A DNA stretch of 64,000 nucleotides. It comes from Eudorina sp. 2006-703-Eu-15 (lineage: Eukaryota > Chlorophyta > Chlorophyceae > Chlamydomonadales > Volvocaceae). Positions 13,623 through 23,758 of this stretch are shown here, one piece after another. Every line of letters begins with the position of its first letter. The first letter of the stretch is position 1. Location of the stretch: positions 186,001 through 250,000 of the forward strand of contig BDSI01000012.1 of the NCBI GenBank assembly GCA_003117195.1. Reading direction: 5' to 3'. Both the position numbers and the translations under genes were made by a program. The notes beneath the pieces were generated by a model. It saw only the letters and a program-made list of their open reading frames with translations, did not search any database and was not told where the DNA came from.

Positions 13623-16190
13623 TCAGGGGTTCCCTCCCGCGTGTCCGTAGTCGCCACCCGGTGCGCCGTAAGATGCCGAACCGCCTCCGTACGCCGGCGC
13701 TGCGCCGCCACTCGCAGGCACGATACCCTCCCGCGTGTTAGGCGTCTCAATCATCCTGCACGAAACCGAATGAGGGTTTTGCTGAAGGCGCGGCCAATCC
13801 ATCCGCCAGAGCCTCGAAACGAACAGTAATAAGACCCCAGGGAGGTCCAACGCTTTGCTCAATTAATCCACTGAAGACGTGCAAACCGTCACACGGCGGG
13901 GCATTGCGAAGGCTGTCACTCTTATCCACACCATATAACTGACGCGCTCAGCGCAACGCCCCAGCTCACGCTGTAGATGCTACATCAGTGTACAGCGCAT
14001 ACCGAGACAATGAGTGATACATGATCCCACACACCCGCGGGCATCGTCGAGTCGCAGTGACCGACCTGCCGTCAACGTCGCGCTTCCGCCCGAAGGGGTT
14101 CTTCGAGTACTGCACTCGGATGGGGCCTCGGTCGCTGCGGGTTCGCGGACCGAGCCAGAAACCTTAGCCTGAGAGCAGTTAGTAGACTGTTGCAATTCAA
14201 ATCATCCCTATGAAGCCCCCAGGACCCCAGGGTGGTCCATTACTGGTTGCCCAAGGTGTTGATGACACGGCACATCGTCCATTCGCCGTGAGACAGACGT
14301 CCTTCCTTCCCGCGGTACCACTGTGCGAAAGGGAAGAGAGTAGCATTCGTTCGGCATCACCACGATGTAAACTCACCTGCTGTTGAGAATGGCCCCCTGC
14401 TGTGCTGAGTGCGCGGCCATGGCCGCGGGGATGTCATCGAACTGCATACAAAGAAAACAAACGAGTCGTGGAAGAACCGAGCTAACCTTACAACACCTGC
14501 TTCCAACAGGGTGACGTATGAAGCAAGCAACCATCTCCCAGCCATAGGGTCGCAGGGATGGCGAGCTGGAAAGGAGGAATGCCATGGAGGAATATGCCAT
14601 TCGCGTCTCCAGCTTCAGGTGGTCGACATCCTCCTGACTCTCCATACTTAGGCCCACATCGCGAGCCCGACTCACCTCGATGAAGCCCAACGTCGCCTTG
14701 GGCCCTCGCATGAGCTTCAGCTGCCGGAAACCCTGCGTCAGGGGCGGCGACCCTAAAAGAGTCAGGTGCATTCCTCCTTGGATGACCAAGCCCACGGCAG
14801 CCATCACGTGAATCTCAATCCTGTCTTCTGTGAAATTTTAGGACACGAAAGTACATCACCCTCTGGACGGCCGCCGGATTAGTGTCATGCCAGACCCAGG
14901 ATTGCTTACCGGAGTACTCGCGAACAAGTTGCGCAACTCGTTCTCGTCCACGCCGTCCGCCAAGTTGCCCACAAACAGCGTGTTGCAGGGCGGGTTCTCG
15001 TCTCGCGACCCGCTGTCACCGCCGCGCGGGCCACCACCGCCGCCGCCACCACCGCTGGCGCTGTACGACTGCGGGCGTCCGCCGTACGACTGCGGACCGC
15101 CTCCTGCACGTAAAGCGGAAAGCACATTTTTCGATACTGGTCATCATGACCTTGGAAAACAGTTCCCTCTGTCGTGGAAGCACATCGCGGTCGAGCCATT
15201 TGGATCCCTGCTGGACCTTTTGCCATCAAGCGCAGCCTGCACACGCAACACGAATAGCCACGCCGCTTACCCGGACCTCCAAATGTTCCCGCCGGTGGCG
15301 CGTTCGGCCGGGCGCGTTTGTTTGGCTCCATGTCCCGGATGTACATGTTCTTGCGCGCCATCTCACAACGCAAAGAGCTGTTCTCGTCAAACCTGCCCAT
15401 GCCGTACATGCAGATGCGAAGAGCATCATTCAACGGAACCGGCCCACGGACCTCGACACGCGACACGTATCGGTTGACAGATAGGGAGCGGCGGGCAGTC
15501 ATGCAATGGGGCCGGTGGCCAGACAGCCGCCCACCGCACCACGAAGGTCAAACCCCGACGCCCATTCCACTGTCACCCGCTCAACCCAGGCACCCGTGAC
15601 ACGACACACCTGACGTGCTGAAGCTGGTCGCATGCAGCCCGCGCCATGGCCGCAGTGCCGAACAGCGCAAAACCTTGCGCACTCCCCTTACTGTAGTTCA
15701 TTTGCGAAGCCTGAACGGGGCAGACAACGGCAGTTTCCGTTCCATTCCAAAGAACCAAGCCATTCTTCTCAACCCCTTTGCCAGATGATATGATCTCGAG
15801 ACTCCTGTTGACGGCGCTCTTTCACGCGATCTCAGACATCATAAGATGCAAACATCTAAATAACCATGAGTTGATAAGATAGCAGGTGATTCGGTCAACT
15901 TGCGGGCTCACCTCGTAACCAGGCAAGAAACGCAGCAGGTTGTTCAGCTCGCGCTCCTTCACATCTCCCGGGAACCCCGTAACAAAAATTGTGCGGACCT
16001 CATCATTGGCCCCTTGCCCTGGGGCGTAGTTTGGGGCTGGGGCCGAGTAAGGTGGAGGAGCATAGCTGTATGGAGGTGGCGCATAACTGCCATAGGACGG
16101 GGGCGGGTGCCCATAAGGATCCGGCGGAGGAGGGCCATGGCTTGCAGGAGGCTGATAGCCCCCGGCGTATGGTGGCGGCTCGTAGCTCAT
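13623..16190 (-). CDS. Two-RRM RNA-binding protein (scw1/At3g21215-like), 339 aa, 8 exons
   Basis: Exons: 15912-16190, 15610-15710, 15271-15392, 14910-15103, 14676-14732, 14377-14441, 14066-14134 and 13623-13755; every junction is GT-AG and phases match (340 codons with stop). The N-terminus (about 1-62) is a Pro/Tyr-rich tail with repeated PPPYS. RRM1 (about 65-150) opens with DEVRTIFVTGFPGDVKEREL and continues through GSAQGFALFGTAAMARAACD to CEMARKNMYI. A Gly-rich linker follows. RRM2 (about 200-290) has NTLFVGNLADGVDENELRNL, then GPKATLGFIEFDDIPAAMAA and ends RVQYSKNPFGRKRD. The C-terminus is a Gly/Tyr-rich low-complexity tail. This order and the two motif sets match a plant/fungal family of cytoplasmic or nuclear mRNA-binding proteins (fission yeast Scw1, Arabidopsis At3g21215); the RNA target is unknown. 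It is head-to-head with the GatC fusion gene. Confidence 0.92.
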
Positions 16191-16412
16191 GACGAAGGAT
16201 CAAAGGAACTCTATAGACTGTCAAAATGAAGACCCGCCGATAATTCCGTCGCTATCACGCGTGTAGCACAAGAGAACTTCGTAGGTTTGCTCTTTCAAAA
16301 GGCGACAAGTAAAGGTTGGAATACGACAAATGGACGTGCCCTACAGCATGAGCGCACCATGCAGTGCATTATTGTCTTTTGATATCTTCATTGCCACAAG
16401 TGTATTGCACAA
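16191..16412. promoter_or_regulatory. Shared bidirectional promoter region, 222 bp
   Basis: Only 222 bp separate the start codons of two divergent genes (RRM protein on minus, GatC fusion on plus). The gap is visibly richer in A and T than its surroundings. An upstream ATG at 16348 begins a small frame that ends at a TGA (16417-16419) overlapping the main GatC-fusion start at 16413; it matters only if transcription begins before 16348. No TATA box stands out. Confidence 0.6.
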
Positions 16413-19400
16413 ATGTTGAAGAACACGATCCTTAGGGGGCGTGTCCCGTTCAGCGGGGCTCGCTTGCCTGCACACCCACGGGCGTTTGTTGTCACGGCTG
16501 CCGCCGATGGTGCTGCTACCACGGATACTGCAAAGCCAAACATAGCTGACCTCGCGAAGATGGCACAGATTAGCATTTCGGACAAAGAGGTACGTGCCTG
16601 CGGGACATCCCTCAGCAGCAGCAGCTACCGCCTCCCTCCCTCAGGGCTCCCGAAACGCTGCTCTCCTGTCATCTCGCAGGCGGCAGACTGGTCCCCCAAG
16701 ATCAACAGCGTTCTCGACTGGTAAGCCTTAGTCGCAGAACCCTGTCCCAGGGCCTCGCCCACACGCCCCTGCGCCCCTCGTTCTCGGTCCTCCTGCACGC
16801 TACAGCTCGCCCTCTGCCCCACAGCGGCTCCCACCTCCCGCTTTTCAGCTCCGGTTCTCATCCACCCAGACACCCCTCCCGCCTCCCGGGCATTCTCTTC
16901 CTGTCTCGCCTGGTCATTCTCTCCCCCGTCTGCCGAACTCGAGCGCGCCTGTTGCTGTTGGGTCGCCGTCTGCCCGCAATCCGCACGTCTTATCGCAATC
17001 ACGAGTCCGCCGCGCCCCTTCTTTTTCCCCCCATTGCGGAGACCTTCCTCCCGGGCATGTGTCGTATCTGCCCGCACCGGCTGCCCTGGGCGCCTCTAAC
17101 CCGCCTCTATTCGAAACCCCGGTCTGTCCCCACCGGCTACTTGATCACGCACCGGGCACTGGGGCTTTCTGGCGGCCCCACAACTGCGCGCGCAGGTTCG
17201 GCCAGCTCCAGTCCGTGGACGTCAAGGGGGTCACCCCAGCCATCCACGCCTACTCGGAGGGCAATCGCCTGCGGCCTGACGAGCCGCACCACTACGCCGC
17301 CAGGTGGGCCCCCCCCCTCCCCGTACTCCCTCAATGGCAGCCGCCATGGGAGGGGTGTGTTTAGAAACGAAACCGCCCCGGAGGGGCGTGTAGGGGTAGA
17401 AATGAAAACAGCCCAGACACACCCAGGGGTGTGTAGGGGTGTCGGCCGCGAGGTGTTACTCCCTGGCATTAGGGGGCGGGGGTGGGGGTTAAATTGAAAA
17501 AAATAAATAAACGGGGGTGGGGGGCATTGATGCGGTATCCGGGCGGATGGTGGAGGTACGCTGACGGTGCGGGGTGTCGAAGGGGTGCGCACGGGCAGAG
17601 CGAGGTAGGGAGGGTGGGAGGGTGGGTGGGCGGGAGTAATGGTGGGCGGGGGGCAGGGAGGGAGGCAGGGAGGCAGGCAGGCAGTGCGGGATGGAGGCAG
17701 GCAGGCAGGGACGGAGGAATGGTAGGAGGCCGGCAGGGCGGGTGGAAGATATTGGCCAGGCGCTGTATTTGCCGTGAATATTATTGAGCGAGGAGGAGGG
17801 GCAGAGGGTACAGCAAATTCGAAGAGAGGGAGGACAGTCACCCTCCCGAACGCCCTGCGTCAAGTCATTGCCCGCCCTGCGTTGCGCCGCGCCGCGCCGC
17901 ACCCCCCGGCGCCCCCCTCTGCAGGGCGCAGCTGCTGGCCCAGGCCCCCCAAACGGAGAACACCTACGTGCGGGTGCCCAAGACGGCAGGGGGCGGGGAC
18001 GGACAGGCCGAGGCCGCACCAGCCGCCACGACCGCGTCGGCCGCACCGGCGGCGGCTGCGGCGCCAGCGGCGGCGGCCTCCCCAGCCGCCGCTGCGCCCC
18101 CGGCCGCCCCGGCCGCTGGCGCTGCTGCCGCCGGTGCCGCGGCCTCTCCTGCGACCGCGGGACCCCCTCGGGAGGTGGTCCAAGCTCTGGATATCCGGGT
18201 GGGCCGCATCGTGAGCTGTGAGCGACACCCGGATGCGGAGAGGTGCGGACGGGGGGGAGGGGGAAGGAGGGGAGGAGGGGAGGAGGGAGGGGAGGAGGGA
18301 AGGAGGGAAGGAGGAGGAGATCAGGAAGGGCGGAGGGGAAGAGGGGGAGGAGGAAAGGAGAAGGGAAGGAGGGGAGGAGGGGAGGAGGGGAGGAGGGAGG
18401 AGGGGAGGAGGCGCAGGGGGGTATGTGAATTGACCAAGTGGTGGACATTTGTCCACTGACTGCACACGGACTGCCAGAGCAAAGGTGAAAGGTCCGATGT
18501 TGCCGTACCGTGCGTGCGTATGCCGTATCCTCCAGTAGGGACGCGGGTAAGAAGGGGAGTGGCGAGGTTTCAAGGGACGCGCACCTCAGCTGCCCACCCG
18601 ATGTGGCACGTCAGCTGCCCGGGCGGATGCACCTCGTTGCAGACCCTCCCGACCCACCCGTGATGTGCCACGTGGAGGGGAAAGGGCCGCCCTTCCCCTG
18701 TGCCTCGTTTCTCCCGCTCCCCTTCCCCCTCTGCGCACCTTTTCCCCTCGGCCCCTCTTTCCCCCGCTGCCACCCCGGGGACCGCCCCCTTTCTTCTGGG
18801 TGTGCCTGGGCCTGTCTCTCGGGTTTATTTCTTTTTTCAATGTCCCCCCCCCCCCACACACCCACCCCAGCTTGTACGTGGAGAAGATCGACGTGGGGGA
18901 GGCGGAGCCGCGGACCATCGTGTCGGGCCTGGTCAAGTACGTGCCGCTGGAGGCCATGCAGGTGGGAGTTGGGGTGTGGACTGTGGGGTTTGGGGTGCGC
19001 GGGCCCTCCTGCCTTGTCCCCCCTCACGGGGTGCGCGGGCCCTGCGGTGTCCTCCATCGAACACCCACTCACAGCTCACCGCCGGCCCACCCCACCGCAC
19101 CGCCACCCCCACCAAGTCGCCTCCCGCCTGTCCGTGCCCCCCCTCCCTGCCCCTCCCTGCCCCACATGCCCACCTTCCCTGCTAATTTCCGATACCCCCC
19201 TCCCTGCCAATCACCCACACCCCCTGCTCCCCGCCGCCCCCATCTCTCCCCCCCCCCCCCACACACACACACAGGACCGCATGGTGGTCGTGATCTGCAA
19301 CCTGAAGCCGCGGAACATGCGCGGCATCAAGTCGTTCGGAATGCTGCTGGCGGCCTCCGATGAGCCGCACCTGGTGGTGGAGCCGCTGCTACCGCCGCCC

Positions 19401-20187
19401 GGGGCCAAGGCGGGGGAGAGGGTGTGGTTCGGGGAGGATGCGGCGCAGGTGGGGGTTGGTGGGGGTGGGCGGGAGGGGGTAGGACAAGGGGGCCGGGGGG
19501 CCTAAAACGAATAAACAGCCCAGACACACCCAGCCCGGGCGGGGTCGGGGGGGAGGCGGGCAAACTGGGGCAGCGCCCAGAGCCGAGGGCAGCAGCGGTT
19601 GAGGGCCGGCAGCAGGGTTTCCGTCGCGGGGCGGGGCGGGGAGCTGCTTCACTTTCAGGCGGCCATGTACGGCGTCCGGACGTCCTCGGTTTTGGCCCCT
19701 CGGGGATGTGGCCGCTCGGGGCACCGGAAGGTGACGCAGCACGAGGCACCGGCTGTGTGTGCTGCTGGCTCGTCGCCTGTGCCTCCATGCACCCATCATG
19801 AGTATCGTCCATCCTGTTGGGCCCCCCCTTTCCCCCGCCTCATCAAGCGCAGTTGGAATATGTCTTCCAATGTCCTCTCCCGCGCCCTCCCCTCCCCGCC
19901 TCCCCCTCCATCGGATATTTGCTCCGGCAGCAGCGCAGTATGAATATGTCTCCCAATGTCCTCCACACACACACCCTGCCTCATCCACCACCGCCGTCCA
20001 GGCTGCCCCCGCCGACCCAAAGCTGGTGGACAAGAAGAAGTACTGGGAGGCGGTGCAGCCGCTGCTGCGGACCGACCCCGGCTGCGTGGCCACCCTCACG
20101 ATGGGCCCCAGCGGCGCCCCCGCGCCGCTCAACACCAGCGCGGGGCCCATCCGGGCGGCCACCTTGACGGGCGCCCGAATCGCGTGA
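16413..20187 (+). CDS. gatC: Organellar GatC fused to an EMAP-II-type tRNA-binding domain, 364 aa, 7 exons
   Basis: Exons: 16413-16589, 16680-16720, 17196-17303, 17925-18242, 18871-18961, 19275-19448 and 20002-20187. All are GT-AG with matching phases; 365 codons including stop. Residues 1-40 are Arg/Ala-rich and acid-poor, like an organellar transit peptide. Residues about 42-108 are a complete Gat[17 protein letters not shown], then [20 protein letters not shown], then NRLRPDEP. GatC is the small subunit that ties GatA to GatB in the amidotransferase converting Glu-tRNA(Gln) to Gln-tRNA(Gln) in plastids and mitochondria. An Ala/Pro-rich linker follows (about 125-190). Then comes the tRNA-binding OB fold: [36 protein letters not shown] and [20 protein letters not shown]. 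The end has [20 protein letters not shown], the EMAP-II C-terminal extension of AIMP1/Arc1p. Both halves are intact and joined within exon 4 without a stop, so this looks like a real fusion. Organelle and tRNA specificity are inferred. Confidence 0.9.
17304..17924 (+). repeat. GatC-fusion intron 3 with simple repeats and a dispersed motif
   Basis: This 621-bp intron contains a copy of dispersed motif A (minus orientation, 17403-17429) and GGCA-type simple repeats at about 17655-17715. No coding exon is needed here, since flanking phases join directly. Confidence 0.6.
18243..18870 (+). repeat. GatC-fusion intron 4 with purine tract
   Basis: The first 180 bp (18243-18420) are almost pure A/G on the sense strand, built from GGGAGGA-like units. 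A motif A copy lies at 18796-18840, next to the acceptor. Confidence 0.6.
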
Positions 20188-21740
20188 TTGATAGCGGGCG
20201 GGTGGGGGCCGCGGCGGGGTTGCCTTCCGCCGCCTTTGGGGCCGCGGCGCGGCGGGGTGCCTCCCCGCTTTTCCCCAAAGTGGGGGGGGGGGGCCGCCGC
20301 AGCAGGGAGGGGTGGCGAGCACTGTTCGGGACTCGGCCGCACCCGTCTGTGTTTCGAAATGCAACCCGCACCCTTATGTGTGTTATCAAGGAGAAAAGCT
20401 GAGCCGCGAAAAAACAGACCCGTGTCCAGCAATGCAACCGACGACTGAGACCGAGACCAGAGTTACCAATGTGTGTGTGTGTGTTTGGAGTGGTGCGGGG
20501 GTGCGTGTGCGTTCGTGTTCGTGTGTTTCTTAGGCAGGCAGAACGTGTTCGTGTTCGTGCGGGGGAAGGAGCTGCCGTGCCAAGTCTTGGAGGTGGGGCC
20601 GGGTGTCGCGTCGGAGTGAGTCAGGCACCAATACAGTCTCCGGAGGTGTTTCGCTGAGATGGTGCAGACAGGTGAAAGAACAGATCAGCCCCCAGACACG
20701 CGCAGCGGACGTGGTGCGATATTTGGCCGGGGGTGGGTGGGCTTGGAAGGCGGAGGGGGTGCTGAGGATCGGCGGCGCGCGAGCACTGGACGGACCACGG
20801 CGCGGTAGCTGAACTCGGCGGCGAAGGACAAGCTGCGGACACCCAACCCCCCCCCCGGGATCTAGCGGCCCAGGGGTCAAACCAGATATGCGGTTCCAAT
20901 CCGGATCCAGGGCCCTCGACATTCGAATGGCCATCCTGCAGCCGCGATGAGCTTCCGTTGTTTTGCTCCAAGTTCGGTACGCCTCGGGGGTGCGGTTCCC
21001 TCGGTGGGCGCCAGGCACCCCCGTTCCAGCCCAGCGCCGCAAGACAAACAAGGCACGTAGGTATCTACGTTTCCCGGGTGGCCCCCCCTGGAGCTCTCCG
21101 GCGCAGCCATCAGTCGGGCGTTGCGCCAGCCGTTCGCACCTCCTCCACCTCTTGAGTCTGAACCCTGCGCGTTCGCAAGCCCGCCGTCATTCCGCTGCCG
21201 CCCTCCCCTCACCCCGCTTCGGATCGCGCGGTCTCGCCAAACCCCACGGCACGCCTCAAAACCCTAAACTCCCCACCACACTGTCAAACGGAAACGGGAA
21301 TGCCCCCTGCCTGCTCCACGGGCCCCCAGTCCAATTCAACGTGATCAAGGTTATCTCCCACCAGCGCTGCGGGCCACCTCCCACCAGCACTGCCCGCAAC
21401 TCCTCCACCCCAACGCCAGGGGGCGCGCGCGAGCCAGTCGCATCCGGTAGGGCGCGGCCCTCGGTCGGGTCGGGGCGGGGCGGGTCGGCCCTCGGTCGGG
21501 TCGGGTCGGGTCCGCTGCCTTTTGTCGCGGTGGATGCCCGCGGTGCCCTTCTGTCGCGGTGGACGCCCGAGGTAGGTGGCCGTGGTAGGGACCTTGCCAG
21601 CGGACGGCTCCTTTTTGATTAGACAGCGAAATCGCGAACCAATCACCGATTGGGTAGTAAGACGGCTCCCTCACCCCTCGCCCTCTCCGCACATGGTGAC
21701 AGGACGCGCCTTCCCCGTTCCCCCCGATGTCATGTAGCCG
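20188..21740. other. Intergenic DNA between convergent genes
   Basis: About 1.5 kb between the stop of the GatC fusion and the poly(A) signal of the HERC gene. It holds repeat E (20381-20471), a short GT tract near 20469 and a motif B copy (about 21619-21650). No TGTAA was found close after the GatC-fusion stop. I see no further gene. Confidence 0.5.
20381..20471 (+). repeat. Dispersed repeat E, copy 1
   Basis: About 90 bp beginning TGTTATCAAGGAGAAAAGCT and ending at GAGTTACCAAT. A nearly identical inverted copy lies at 24083-24176 inside a HERC intron. Confidence 0.85.
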
Positions 21741-21745
21741 TTACA
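21741..21745 (-). terminator. TGTAA poly(A) signal of the HERC gene
   Basis: TGTAA on the minus strand, 56 bp past the stop codon at 21801. Confidence 0.65.
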
Positions 21746-21800
21746 AGGTGGACCCGACGCGCCCCCCCCTTCCCCCTGATGTCCGTTCCCCCCCTCCCCA

Positions 21801-23684
21801 TCATTTGAGCCCGAATCCCTGCGCGTTCTCAATCGCGACCAGCAGCTTGGCCCTCATTTTGGCCTTGTCCGGGTACTCGGGCAGCAACAGTGCGTTGAAG
21901 CAGGTGTGGGAGGTGGGCAGCCGCTCCGTGTCGGGGCTGCGAGCGGGTGTGGGTACAAATAAGCCGTAGAATCATAGAATCGAAAGCGACATATACACAG
22001 GACGCGCTGCTGTGTCGGCCGATAGCGCAGCAAGTCCCCCCCAAAGAGCCCCTCAGCCGAGGCCCCCCTGGCCCCTCCCGCCCCACCCCCTCTCACCCGG
22101 ATCGCTGGATGGTGAGCACCAGCGCCCCCAGTCCCGCCACCGGCGCCCGGTCGCACCCCGTGGTGAAGGCCAGGAAGCGCCGCTTCTGATCCAGATCCAA
22201 CTCGTTGATGATCTGATGGGGGAGCAGATACAGATCAGCAAACACGGGTGCGGTGCACAGGCGCGGGTGCGGGACGACGAGGCTTTGAGGGGGCTTGAGG
22301 GGGCCTTGGGGGTGCGCGCGCTCCAGTGGCGGAATGAGGGGAACGCCTTGAGGCCGCCACGCGGGAGGAAGTCATACCCGATGTCGAGATGAACCGAGGC
22401 ACGCACCACACACACACCCCGGCGCACCTCGCAGGTCGTGTCTCTCGGTTTATTTTAACACACCCCGGCGGGTGGTTTCGCTCCGCTCTGGACGTCCCGC
22501 CCCCCGCAAACTGCGAAACTGTTGTGACCCGTCTTAACCAAAGACGCTTGCAAGCCGATGCTGTACCGATCTCGGAACACTCCAGGACCACTACATACAC
22601 ACCGTACATTCCCCGCGGGGCACGTTCTCCGCCGCGGAACCGTGGTCCCCGCAGGACATACACACGTCCCCCATCAAGCAACGCATCGCCCGCCAAACCC
22701 TACTCCCCGCACCCCACCTTCCAGGTCCCGTCCCCTTCGCGCCCTGCCCGTCCTCACGCGCTTCCCCGGTCCCCTGGGAAGAAGAACTGCTTAACCCCCG
22801 CCCCCCCCCCGGCCCCGGGCCCCCACCTGCCAGAACATGACGATGGCCGGGTGGGTGGGGTGGTACCCGCCCTCGTAGCGGGCGTGCGCCTGAGGGCCAC
22901 AGCAGACCAAGGGGGGGGGTAGAGGGGAGTGGAGTGGAGTGGGGAGTGGGGAGTGGGTGCCGTAGGGGAAATTGGAAGACATGTTGGGGCGGGGAGGGGA
23001 GAGAGGGGGTGGGGGTCCGAGCTCCCGCGACGGCATCGGGGCTGGTGCAGACGTGCTGGCGCCGTATCCCTCTTCTGGGGAGTCAAGAGACACTGCAAAC
23101 CTCCAGCGCCCCGGCGCCTACCCCTCTGGGCCCCTCCCCCACCCGGCTCTTCCCACCTCCAGCACACCCCTCCCCCTACCCGGCTCTTCCAACCTCCAGC
23201 ACCCCCCTCCCCCCACCACCCGGCTCTTCCAACCTCCAGCACCCCCCTCCCCCCACCACCCGGCCCTTCCCACCTCCAGCACCCCCCTCCCCCCACCACC
23301 CGGCTCTTCCCACCTCCAGCATCCCCCCCCCTCCCCCCACCCGGCTCTTCCCACCTCCAGCACCCCCCCTCCCCCCACCACCCGGCTCCTCCCACCTGCA
23401 GCGCTCCGAAGTCCAGGTGCGGCAGTCCGCAGATGAGCAGCTCCAGCTCCTCATGGCGGAAGAGACTCAGCGCGGGGCCGCCACAGACCTGCCGGGACCA
23501 GGGTCCAGGGGGGAGGGGGGCGGGCCGGGGGTGAGAGGACGAGCGGTGAGGGGGAACCAAAAAACTGATTTCAAGGTAGAGCGCAAACAGACGACATGAC
23601 AACGTCCAAAAGGAGACAGGGAATAAACCTGCCGTACATGTACACACATACACACATACACACGCGGTTCCGGCGGGTTTCTCA

Positions 23685-23758
<74 letters not shown>

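Noticed and set aside
22754..23752. 332-aa minus-strand ORF
   Set aside because: It reads through a CA microsatellite, minisatellite units and two real HECT exons in mixed frames; only exons 23396-23488 and 22827-22889 are coding.
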